Assembly (NCBI RefSeq): GCF_021018895.1
Contig: NC_079377.1
Span: 20,810,001-20,874,000, forward strand
Direction: 5' to 3'
Length of the DNA stretch: 64,000 bases
From: Seriola aureovittata
Taxonomy: Eukaryota; Chordata; Actinopteri; Carangiformes; Carangidae
Of the stretch, positions 1-9,649 are shown piece after piece. The notes below the pieces were generated by a model. That model had not been told where the DNA came from. It made no database searches and saw only the letters and a program-made list of their open reading frames with translations. Both the position numbers and the translations under genes were made by a program. Positions within the stretch are counted from its first letter, which is position 1, and every line of letters begins with the position of its first letter.

Positions 1-1613
1 GTGTGCGAAAGAGATACGTCTACATAGATTCATGCATATGTGTACGAACTAGGCTATATTTACTGTATATGCACAGATAGACATGTAATGAGAAAAAAAA
101 GAAAGTGTGTACTCCGCAGGAATTACCACAGCTGTTCTGATGCAGAGCCTGCTCGTCCGTGACACACCAACTTCCATGTGTAATAATCTGCTACAAATCT
201 GACAGCTTTTTCCTCTGAAATATCCTCAGCCACACAGGATATGGTGTCTTTTAAATGCCAAAAGTTTAAAATAAACAAAAAAAAAATTGTTAGCAACGAC
301 ATCAACGTCTACCACAGCTGAGCAGACACGGACAAGAGCGGCACATACAGAAACTCATACTTAATAAAGTCACAGTCCCGCCTACACGGTGTGATTGACA
401 GGTGAGCTCTTGAACGTGCAACACAGAAGCCGCACAGCAAAGAATATGAAACAGAAATGAATCATAATGAAGCAACCATCTCTAAAGATATGACCACAAC
501 CACGATAATAACTGTTGTGGATGAATACAGAGTACAGTAGGAGTGTGTGTCATGTCTACAAGCGCCCTTGGGACACAAACAGCAACAGGCGATGGAAATC
601 CCATTAGTTTAAACAGACACAAAGCAGGAAAGCTCAGCCTGAAAGCTGGATGGTGTTTTGTTTTGTCAAATGAAGAACTAAAATCAGACATTTTGGCCAT
701 AGAGCTATTTTACACCAGGAAAACCAAGCTGTGGTCAGCAGAGGGCTGTTTTGAATTTAAAAACTGAAACTTGTCAGCTTTTAGAAAGTCCCTCCAGGAC
801 TTTCTGTGGATCCACTCTCTGACAAAAACAGTGATGAAAGACTCAAGATCGTGCAAGTGGGTAGCAGTTAGTATTACAGCCACCCTTTTCACTTGACAGC
901 TTGTTGACCTTCTCTAAGAGCCCAAAATCTGTCGGAGCTTCCAGTGTTACGTAAAGATTAGTAAGAGATCGAATCTAATACAGTAGCAGTTTTTATAAAT
1001 ATTCTGCATACGGTTTCTGCAATTAGTTGCACACTGTAAGTTTCAAAATACCTTCAAATACCATCTGTTTTTAAAATTAAAACTGTTTAAGATTCTGTGT
1101 CTCCTATGGATGGAGCAACAGGTGATCACATTCAAAAGAAATCCTGTACTGATATACAGTGTCATTAGGTGAATGAAATCAGGTCAATAATAGTCACAGC
1201 CAGGACATCTTCACCACTAACTTGATAAAAATGAGGAAAAGCAAAGAGATAACTGAGTCAAAAAGTGTTGTGTTTCTAAGTGTGTTTGGGTTTATATGTT
1301 TTTAGGCAAAGTGGATGAAGGAAGATGGAACCGCATGTTAGAGGACAGAAAATGTTTGGAAGTTAATGTTCCAACAAAACATTGACTTTTTCAAAGGAAA
1401 CAACATCCCTATTCAACTTGCATCAGTTTGACACCGTGACCTGTGTGTGTATGTGTGCACCATGACACCAGCTGCTCATTCTCATGAGAACAACAATCAG
1501 TATCAACTAATGGTTTATCTTTACTTTCAAAACTGTTCTTCACATTATCAGAAGACAGATTTTAAGTGTCTGTGTAAATCTCTACTATGTAATGTAGAAG
1601 TGTAAGTACTCAC
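1..1613 (-). other. kcnq5: kcnq5 intron 1 (partial)
   Basis: Sequence downstream of the kcnq5 exon 1 donor on the minus strand. It is AT-rich with no exon I can recognise. Short open frames (for example 123-305 and 543-767) resemble no family and lack splice context. Nothing else stands out. Confidence 0.7.
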
Positions 1614-1954
1614 ACAAAAGCGTGGTAGATGAACGCCCATTCCCTTGGTCTCTCCAACACGTTGTAGAGGTAATTCTGGAGGCGCCGGTACCGCGCGTTC
1701 CTGCGGCCGCTCTGGGCGCTGTAGGTCAGCGGCTTCCCCAGAAGGCTGAGCCGGGCGCCCTGCTTCCTCTCCGCTCCCACCGCACCTGCCGTGGCGGGAG
1801 ACAGGAGACCGTCATTTACTCGCACCGCGTTATTCATCGTCATCCGCCCAGACTCCACATCTTTCAATGCGTAGTCCTGCGCCCGGCGTCCTGTTGAGGT
1901 TTTCAGCCAGAGTCCGGTGCCGCCGCTCTCGTCGCCTGTATGACTTCGCGGCAT
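1614..1954 (-). CDS. kcnq5: KCNQ5 (Kv7.5) voltage-gated K+ channel, first coding exon (partial gene)
   Basis: This exon encodes the cytosolic N-terminus of a Kv7/M-current potassium channel alpha subunit up to the start of the S1 helix. The 113 codons plus 2 nt begin [10 protein letters not shown] and include [36 protein letters not shown] and ending FIYHAFV. These blocks match KCNQ5 rather than KCNQ2, 3 or 4. I chose the ATG at 1954 because the KCNQ5 family starts MPR-H; an in-frame ATG lies 51 nt upstream. The exon ends in a good donor (GT|gtgagt at 1613-1608), leaving a split Val codon, and the remaining exons lie beyond position 1. Residue 105 is Glu (codon 1642-1640) where Kv7.2-7.5 have Gly in ERPRGWAF. 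In a teleost this could be either the a or b paralogue. The family assignment is secure. Confidence 0.93.
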
Positions 1955-2460
1955 GGCATCACCAGCGCAGGCGTGGAGTGCGCTGGGACACCGGCAAACA
2001 TTCACATGTAGCCAAGTGCTCTTGCGCCAGAGGTTGTTTGGCTACTTTAACTTTCACTGAACAGTAAATAAAACAAAGCAGAGGGTGAAGAGTTAAATAT
2101 CTAATCTGTTCTCATCTTGTCATCCTGTGGTCTGTTGGAGCTGATTCACAGTCTGCTTTGGACACTTTGGCCATCTGCGCAAGGCTGGAGAAGAGTGGGG
2201 TTATGAAGGAGTGGATCCATCCAGACATTTGGCGGTGGGAGGGCTCTCCCACCCTCCCACACCACACGCTGCTTCTTCCCCCAACTCACTCGCCGTCTTC
2301 CTTCTTTCTGTTAGAGTGTGCGGTGCCTGCCGGTGCTTCTCCAAACGATGGTTCAATTTTACGCATCGGGCAGAGAAGGCGCAGCACTGCCATCAAAACC
2401 ACTGGACTAGTAGGTGATCTCTGTGGCTACGTGTGACTTGCGATTTGAATAATAAATGTT
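1955..2460 (-). promoter_or_regulatory. kcnq5: kcnq5 5'UTR / proximal promoter region
   Basis: Upstream of the kcnq5 ATG on the minus strand. The CpG-rich block begins inside exon 1 (about 1670) and continues to about 2010, which is typical of a CpG-island promoter. No TATA box is evident. The transcription start cannot be fixed from sequence alone. Confidence 0.4.
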
Positions 2461-4090
2461 AACTGAAGACACGTGAAAAGACATCAATGCACCGATGACG
2501 CAGGTTTTACGCAGGGGAGGAAATTGCCCGAAGACCAAACCAGCCAGTGTGATCGTTTTGGTCGATTAATCACAGACAATATCGCTGCATTAATCACCTC
2601 TACACAGAAATAGAGTCTATTCTTCTGCGTGTGAAATCACACGTTAGAAGGGAAATGGACATGAAGTTGTCTGTATAACTGAATATAGGCCCATACTATG
2701 AAACTGGTTTCACACTTGTCTACGATTAGCCTACATTTCAGTAGCCTATTGCATTTGCCGAACTAAAATGTTATAAATAATTTGGTTGAAGGTTGAATAT
2801 CACTGTGAGATTAGTTCATATTCAGAGAATCAGACTTTACGGTGAAGTATAGCGGCTTTCGTGGCAGCAGAAACGGTGAAGGTGGTTTACTCTGCTCGGT
2901 CTCAAACTATCTCCGCCCGGAACCGATCACGCTTTCTGATTATGTTGTTAAACAGCTGAGCCACCCTCGTCCCCACCGACCTGCCACGTGACACATGGAC
3001 CCTACTTTTTCTTTTTCTTTTCTTTTTTTTTTTTTTTTTTCTTTTTCTTTCCAACCTGTTACTACTAAACAGCCTGTTGTCAATTTTACATATGTATTCA
3101 CATCCATTCAAGGGCTGTGGCTTATGGTGAAGTGTATAAGAAAGTGTGACTGAGATTTGTATCTACATTTGACCAAAGCCACAACAAAAGGGAGGAAAGA
3201 GAGGAAAGCAGAGGCAGGAAAAGAGTAACCAACAGCATCAGTGGTGATATTACTGTTAAGCTCAGTTCTGTCCTTTTAATCAACGCACTGAAGTTGAATA
3301 GTTAAAAACTGCTCCATTATTCCCATTCTTTTTATTTCAGTCCTCAAATGAGACACGTTTTGCAGAGAAACATATGGTTTTGTGTATTTTAACTGACTTT
3401 GATTTAAACCAGTTTTACACCATTGTGTAAAGTTTCCTCTTCATTTGAAATGTCAGCACACCGCAATCCTACTGTACTGAACATAGCCTGAGCATTTTAA
3501 AGCAAGGTATGTTAGATAGGGTTTTCCTGTTGTGATCAAAGCCTGGCCTCTAGTGGTCAAATATTGGAATTACACGGATATAGCATGAGAACTTCAAAAG
3601 TCCTAGAAAACTGGTTTTGAATGTCTGGATTCACCCTGTGTTTAAATTTATTTCATAAATACGACTGTACGGTGTTGTATTAGTACAAACCTATAGGTTA
3701 TTTGACTTGATAGGGTTACTTTTGCCCGGAATTGCGATTATTTTTACTGTTTTATTTAACTTCTAATCATTCTAGCCGTGTTAACCTTTGGTGGACTTGA
3801 ATTTAATGCAGCATGTATTATGCAGTTATATATCCTAATCGTGTAGGCCTATTTTTACGTTTTGCTTTATTTTCATGTATTTGTTATAATTGTCGGTTGT
3901 GTGACTTTTGTTATGGTAGCCAATTATCAGGTCTGTTCTTATTGCCATCTCATCATATATCTGACACCTCTGAGGATTAGATGAACTAATCCACACACAG
4001 ACTCATAATTGCCAGAATTTCGTCACGTCAAATCTCTACTATTCTACTCTTAAATTAGAAATCGAAAGGGGGGTAGTGAGTAGTAGAGTG
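2461..4090. other. Intergenic region between divergent kcnq5 and cnrip1
   Basis: Mostly AT-rich unique sequence apart from the T-rich tract near 3.0 kb. I see no exon or repeat family. It probably carries regulatory sequence for the two divergent, neurally expressed genes, but no specific site can be named. Confidence 0.5.
3004..3052. repeat. Polypyrimidine T-rich tract
   Basis: A 49-bp run of T interrupted by a few C. It lies in the kcnq5-cnrip1 intergenic region. This is a simple low-complexity tract with no sign of function. Confidence 0.9.
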
Positions 4091-4097
4091 TGAAGGA

Positions 4098-4162
<65 letters not shown>
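4098..4162. repeat. (GT)n(GA)n microsatellite upstream of cnrip1
   Basis: A short GT run passes into about 55 bp of GA dinucleotides with a single AC interruption. It ends 200 bp before the cnrip1 start codon, so it lies in the promoter or 5'UTR. It may form a GAGA-type element or be length-polymorphic. Confidence 0.95.
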
Positions 4163-4361
4163 CATTGGTTGGGATTAGGCCTGCAGGATGGACGGGATTA
4201 CGGAGAGCAGCGCTGCGCAATTCCCTGTGCGGTGCGCTCTGCTATGGGCTTGTCCGCATGGAATTTCTCCGTCTGCCTGAATTGATCCACACCTGAGACC
4301 TATAACACACTTCGCAATTCCACTCATCCTGGAGATAGGAGCGTACTAGCTATATGGAAAC

Positions 4362-7300
4362 ATGGCCGACGTTCCCCAGATCGTCAAAATTGGGATTTCC
4401 TTGAAGATGCTTCCCAACAACACCGCGGTGTACTTCAAGTCCGACGGCGCACGGTTCGGACAGACCCGGACCATCAAGCTGCTGACCGGGTCCAAGTACA
4501 AAATCGAGGTGGTCGTTAAACCAGGAGCGGTCGAGGCCACGTAGGTAGCTCTTTCGATTCTTGTTTCAGACGTGGATTATCCTGACCTGATCAAAACCCA
4601 AGCAAACTGATGAAAGGCCATAATAAACCTATTGATTCTCTCAAACAAATTTCAATATGAGGGACGTTACTGGATTATGGAGATGATCCATATAGGAAGG
4701 CAAAAGGACATATGACAAGAGCCTTGTAAACAATGGAGATTTTGTCTGAATGACAACCGCTAATTATTGTCCGTATCTGGGTTATAGTGTCGTTACTGTA
4801 CGTGTATTTTTTTTTTAATATACCCTGGATCCGTAAATTGTCTCTTTTGTTGGTAAAATGTATTTAGCCTACTATTCAAAGTGAAATACAATATATAATG
4901 GGTCATTTGTCTGCTTTAAAGAACCTAAACAGTAGTTTTCCTGCATTTTTTTCTAATTACACAGAGTGAGCAAATTACGTTACTTGACGGTTTATAAAAG
5001 GACAAAGGATACGAGTCATTACTCGCATGTATGGAGGTGACCTGAACAGGTCTGCCGAGGAATAGTCAATTGCAGATTGTAAGGCTGCATTCATGTATAG
5101 TAGGAAATATGGCTGTTGGGAGTCTATAGCGTATCGAACATGAAATGGTAAAACGTGATATAAAAGTGGCGCTATTGCTTAATTTCAAGGTTCATGGAAA
5201 ACAAAACATAATTTACATACGTTGCACATGTTGTTACATTAGTATGTCCTATTTCCAAGTTTAGCACTGGAAAGTAGGATTTTTAGAGGAGCACGTGAAG
5301 CCAGCATAAACCCCAATTGGCCACAAATCAAATCCACCACAGATTAGGACTCAAGCGTGTGGGCTTTGTGTAGCAACCCTGTTGTGATTTGCCTACAATC
5401 CATTGTTATGGAACGAATGTTGTTGTAGGCTCCTTCCATCTCCAAATAAGGATTAATGTTGGACATCTAAATATCAGGGTGTGAAACATGCCTGGATGAG
5501 CACTCCGATTTAAAAATAGGTCACACACCATGATGCATTGGACATGTTGCACTGATTTTGGTGCATGCTCATGAAACACAACTATAGACTAAATGGTTTG
5601 TCAACCTATAATCAGTAGCTATCAATGTGTAGCCCACTGTTAATCTATAGCAGGATCCAAGCTATTTACGGTTTTAATTGCCTCAATCACAGATGAAATT
5701 ATTGGGTTTAAAATCTATTAATTGGTGCTTTTGAAATTTCAATATATCCGTCAAATATTTCAAGATACATCTCGTCTGTTTTATGAACTCGTGATATGTA
5801 TTATACTGTTATGTCACGTTCACATTAATCTTTATTTTTAAGAATGTTTCCTGATAAATCCCATAGACTGCATGGATGCAGCCTCTGTGACGTCACCCAT
5901 AGATTTCAGAGGAGCGGTTTGTGAGCAGTTCCGCCGTTGCCATGTTAGCAGTGTCTGACTCCTGCTAATTCAAAACTGGGCAAAGACGTGGGGCGTGTAT
6001 GCAGCGGTGTATACCAGTTTCAAAACGATGACAAGCAAACGCTCCCGTTAGCATTGCTAGCACATCTGGGGGATCTTGCTCAAAGGCTAACCCAAGGCTA
6101 ATTCCCGGCAAAATTAGCTAGTTAACTACCTAAGCTAACAATCCAGGTATAACGAGCGCAGATACCGATACTTGCTAATTACTGCTAACACATAAATAAC
6201 ATAATACTAGAATTTCACTCACTTCAAAAAACAAGAGCGCAGACTCCCTCGTTCTGTTAGACAATTAACCGCACAGCACGTCATATTATTAGTCCGATAT
6301 TTGCAGAGGTCATGTTCAGTGACTCGAATTAGCTGTGGGGAAGCCGAGCAGACGGCTAGCAGCTAGAGACCGAGCGGCTAGCTTAAGCAGCCACGCCCTC
6401 AGTTATGCATAACTTTAAACCTTAAAAAATGTAAACGGGTTAATTTTGTTGTTGTTGTTGTTTTTTTAAGTTCACCCCCGTGCAGTTGTCATGACCAGGC
6501 TGTAAACATGTTTACACCTCAAGTGGCCATTCGAAGAACTGCAGGTTTTGCACTTCCGTATTCTGCTAATTCCCTTGCGTTGTGTACCTGTATGCAGGTC
6601 GATGAGTGTGGGCGGGGTGACCTTCCCCCTGGAGCAGCAGTCTAAAGACCCACAGTCAGTGGTCTATAGTGGCCAATACGACACAGAAGGGGTGGCACAC
6701 ACCAAGAGTGGGGAGAGGCAACCAGTTCAAATCAGTATACAGGTAAGGATTTGCTGTAGACAGGGCAGGAAAGCAACGTTGATCTGAAGGCAGATACAGG
6801 AGAAATTCAACATTCAAAAGTCTTTTATAGCCAGGAGGTGTTCAGCATCAGAGGAGAGTCTGTTTGGTAGAGAAGGAAAACACAGGATGGTTGTAAAATT
6901 TAATGTGTGGATACAGGAGGATAGCCTCTCTTGTTCCATTGTTTTTAACACTGATTTTGTCCTGTGCTTGTTTTATTCATTCCTATACAGTTAAATGACA
7001 AGTTTGATTATATTCTATATTGTTCTTGCCATCATGAAAAAAACAAAACCAATAACCAATCTGATTTTTTTGTTTTGTTTCCTTGGTTATAGCTTTTCTA
7101 CAATGTATCCTGAGAGTTACATGTGTTTCCATGTTTATAGTTTGTTTACAGTGTATCATGATAGTTAAACGTATTTCTATGGTTACAGTTTTTTCTACAG
7201 TGTATCCCGATAGTTACAGGAATTTCCATAGAGAGTCCATTTTTGACTGCAAATCGTGACAGTTACAGGTGCTTCCATGGTTACAGTTTAACTGGATTAA

Positions 7301-8050
7301 CCATGGATGATGACAGCTACAGTGGTGTATTTATGGATTGGGTGGGTGATGGATGCTTCAGGTGTCAAAGCGTGTAATTAATATTAGCCTACCTAATTCA
7401 ATGGTTACATCTTATCATCGATTAATATAATGATTTCCCATGGTGATGTCTTAAAATGTCTTGTTTTGTGTGACCAACAGCCCATATATATTTAATGTAC
7501 TATCATAGACCACTAAGAAAACCAGGAATATAAATAATGTTATTGTGTTTAATAGATTAGGTCATTAACCATGTAACAAGCACATTAATTAACAGTGGAC
7601 TTTGCATTGTGGAAACATCATCCTCAAAATTAGTTGAGTGTTCGGAGGGCAAATCTTACCAGCTTGCAGCACTACACAGACACTTGGAGGAAGCAGCTGT
7701 TTGAGTTCCTGGCATGGCAATGAAAGTAGTGACATCTGATGTAAATGCTCAAATATGTTTAAATATATCTTATAAGGAAAAAACACGCAAAACTACAGGT
7801 TCAAACAATGTTACAAAATTTATTGCAAATATAATTTGTGTCTGTGTTTATGCTACCCATCTGTCCAGTTCACATTCGGGGGGAGCCTCTGGGATCGTAT
7901 TGTGTGCGTGTGCGTGTGCGTGTGCGTGTGTGTGTGTGTGTGCATGTATCCATCTGTCCAGTCAGTATGCTTCCTCTTCACTTCACCTCCACATGATTTT
8001 AGAGGCATGCTGATACAGTGCGAGTCTCTGCGTGTAAATGACTTTCTTAT

Positions 8051-8090
<40 letters not shown>

Positions 8091-8385
8091 TCCCATCTGT
8101 CCACTCAGTATGTTTGATCATCAGCTAATCAACTCAAGCCATCTACAAGATGTCGTAAACTGTGTGTGTCAGAATGTGTCTTTGCATTTGTATTCATCTG
8201 TGCATGTGTTTCTCCTACAGTTCACAGAGGTGGGAATGTTTGAGACAGTGTGGCAGGTGAAGTACTACAACTACAACAAGAGGGACCACTGCCAGTGGGG
8301 AAACAGCTTCAACAGCATTGAGTATGAATGCAAACCCAACGACACGCGTACACTCATGTGGGTCAACAAGGAGATGTTTGTCTGA
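4362..8385 (+). CDS. cnrip1: CB1 cannabinoid receptor-interacting protein 1, complete, 3 exons
   Basis: CNRIP1 is a small cytosolic beta-sandwich protein that binds the C-terminal tail of the CB1 cannabinoid receptor and modulates its signalling. Coding exons are 4362-4540, 6598-6742 and 8221-8385, giving 162 aa against 164 in mammals. Phases agree (AC|G, then CAG|TTC) and donors and acceptors are canonical: gtaggt, tatgcag, gtaagg, ctcctacag. Family blocks include [48 protein letters not shown] and [15 protein letters not shown] near the C-terminus. It is divergent from kcnq5 and tandem with ppp3r1. Intron 1 carries a large repeat ending just before exon 2, and intron 2 carries minisatellites. 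Which teleost paralogue this is (1a or 1b) cannot be decided here. Confidence 0.96.
5860..6566. mobile_element. Decayed interspersed fish repeat in cnrip1 intron 1
   Basis: The left part carries the 'gcagcctctgtgacgtcac' and 'gccgttgccatgtt' blocks. The right part carries 'gcagccacgccct', 'atgcataactttaa', 'cagttgtcatga' and 'aagtggccattcga' with 'gaactgcag'. I recognise these in this order from a dispersed element common in percomorph genomes; this is from memory and not from a search. No coding sequence is present, so it is non-autonomous or a remnant. The middle is rich in gctaac/gctagc words. The right end lies about 30 bp before cnrip1 exon 2. Exact boundaries and target-site duplications were not resolved. 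Confidence 0.65.
7085..7330. repeat. Degenerate ~49-bp minisatellite, about five copies
   Basis: The core 'tatc..gatagttacagg..tttccatggttacag' recurs with gttac-type anchors at 7114, 7164, 7213, 7262 and 7315, spacings of 50, 49, 49 and 53 bp. Copies are diverged. It lies in cnrip1 intron 2. Confidence 0.75.
7405..7545. mobile_element. Internal fragment of a hAT-like fish MITE
   Basis: The words 'tcgattaat', 'gatgtcttaaaatgtcttg', 'tttgtgtgaccaacagccc' and 'atcatagaccactaagaaa' follow the order of the interior of the 'gctgcaactaac...' element also seen at 30.1 kb and 42.1 kb. Terminal sequences are missing. Identification rests on remembered repeat sequence. Confidence 0.55.
7857..8103. repeat. 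Compound array: GT microsatellites with a repeated CCATCTGTCCA unit
   Basis: CCATCTGTCCA(G/C)T occurs at 7857, 7950 and 8093. The last two copies continue into CAGTATG and each follows a GT/GC dinucleotide run (7901-7942 and 8053-8089). The pattern indicates duplication of a unit of about 90-140 bp with expansion of the GT core. It lies in cnrip1 intron 2 and ends 118 bp before exon 3. Confidence 0.8.
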
Positions 8386-9420
8386 TGGAGGAACAGCCTG
8401 AGAAATTCAGTGTGTAATCTGCAAAATCACACATCTAATTGTCAGTGTGTCATGGTGAAATTGAGACATTTTCCTTTAAGACACAAGTTTTCAGTTGCTT
8501 CCTGTTGCTAAAAGGATGTCTTTATCTGTCATTCACCTCCTTATCTACTGTCACTCTGCTCCTCTTAAGAGTTTTTTTCACTGTGGCTTCATTGTTTTTT
8601 TCAATCCTTCCACCAAATATCAGAAAATCTAAAACTTTTTGTGTGTCTGGAAAAATATACACCCTTTCCCTCCTTTACGCTGTTAAACAATGCATTAGAT
8701 TTACTGCTAAATCAGATCATACAGCAGTTCATATAAAATGTGGTGATACAAATGTGTCAAGATTAATGCAAGCATTTATTGAGGTTAAAATTACATGTGG
8801 CACTTCTCAACAACCTACGTTAAAATCATTTTTAATGATGTATTGAAAGATATATTAACATTTTGAGATGAATGTTTTTAATGTATAGTTCAGTTGTGGT
8901 ATTTGGTAACCCTCAAGTGTGTTCACACATGTGTAGGTACAGTACTGTTATGTGTGTGAGTGCACCTGTGCCTGTGTGTTTGGCGACAGTGTGTGTGTTT
9001 TGCAATTGGTGCTCGTACAGATGTGGTTTTTTGTGGTTATGTACTTTGAGGTTGTGTCTACATGTGAAGAGTTTCGTTCCAATATTTCCAGATACTCAGG
9101 CCACGGCAGTTCTTAAAAAAATACTGCTGACATGAAAGCAAAGTATAAGTCATGTCAACATTTACCGAAATGAAACCTTGTAGAATAGAGCACTTCCAAC
9201 CAAGTCCAGTGTGTTTGAATTAGTGACATTTTTTATTTAACTGGCCCCAAGCAAAGTTCTTTCCATCTGTCCTCGTATGGGAACTTGCCACGACATCTGT
9301 AGCCTCTAATGTGAAAAATGTGGGGTTTATTTTCAAAGTCTGCAACAGAGCAGGGCAACATGGCCAAAGAAAATGAATACAGTAAAAAACAAATTCAAAT
9401 AAAGGATAGTTTATTAGAGG
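8386..9420 (+). other. cnrip1: cnrip1 3'UTR (probable) with AATAAA
   Basis: AT-rich sequence following the cnrip1 stop. The first AATAAA hexamer I find is at 9398-9403, which would give a 3'UTR of about 1 kb. Further ATTAAA-type signals occur later (for example near 10.48 kb), so a longer 3'UTR is possible. The 135-codon open frame at 8439-8846 matches nothing I know. Confidence 0.45.
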
Positions 9421-9625
9421 TATTCTCTATCAGCTACAACAAGTGCAAGGATTACAAAACAGCACGACTTTCAGCCTATTCTGCTGCTGCTTTTAATTGT
9501 GAGACTTTTAGGGGAGATACCTTTTGTGTTGGTGTTGTTGCTGCCACCTTTAAAACCACTTTAAGTCATTCTTGACTGACTCAAGACTAAGTGGTACACC
9601 ATGCAGCCACCCAGTCATTACTCAA

Positions 9626-9647
9626 GATAGCGAGCTAGCTCGCTATC
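9626..9647. repeat. Perfect 22-bp palindrome
   Basis: GATAGCGAGCT is followed immediately by its exact reverse complement. It is self-complementary without a loop and lies about 1.25 kb downstream of the cnrip1 stop. Function is unknown. Confidence 0.9.
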
Positions 9648-9649
9648 CA

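Noticed and set aside
1622..1897. Plus-strand open frame opposite kcnq5
   Set aside because: It is the antisense shadow of the GC-rich kcnq5 exon. The minus-strand reading matches KCNQ5 block by block.
1955..2005. Upstream in-frame ATG at 2005 as the kcnq5 start
   Set aside because: The family begins MPR-H at the ATG at 1954. The extra 17 residues are not KCNQ5-like, so they were left as 5'UTR.
8439..8846. 135-codon plus-strand open frame downstream of cnrip1
   Set aside because: It lies in the AT-rich 3'UTR, has biased hydrophobic composition from T-rich DNA, and shows no family resemblance or splice context.
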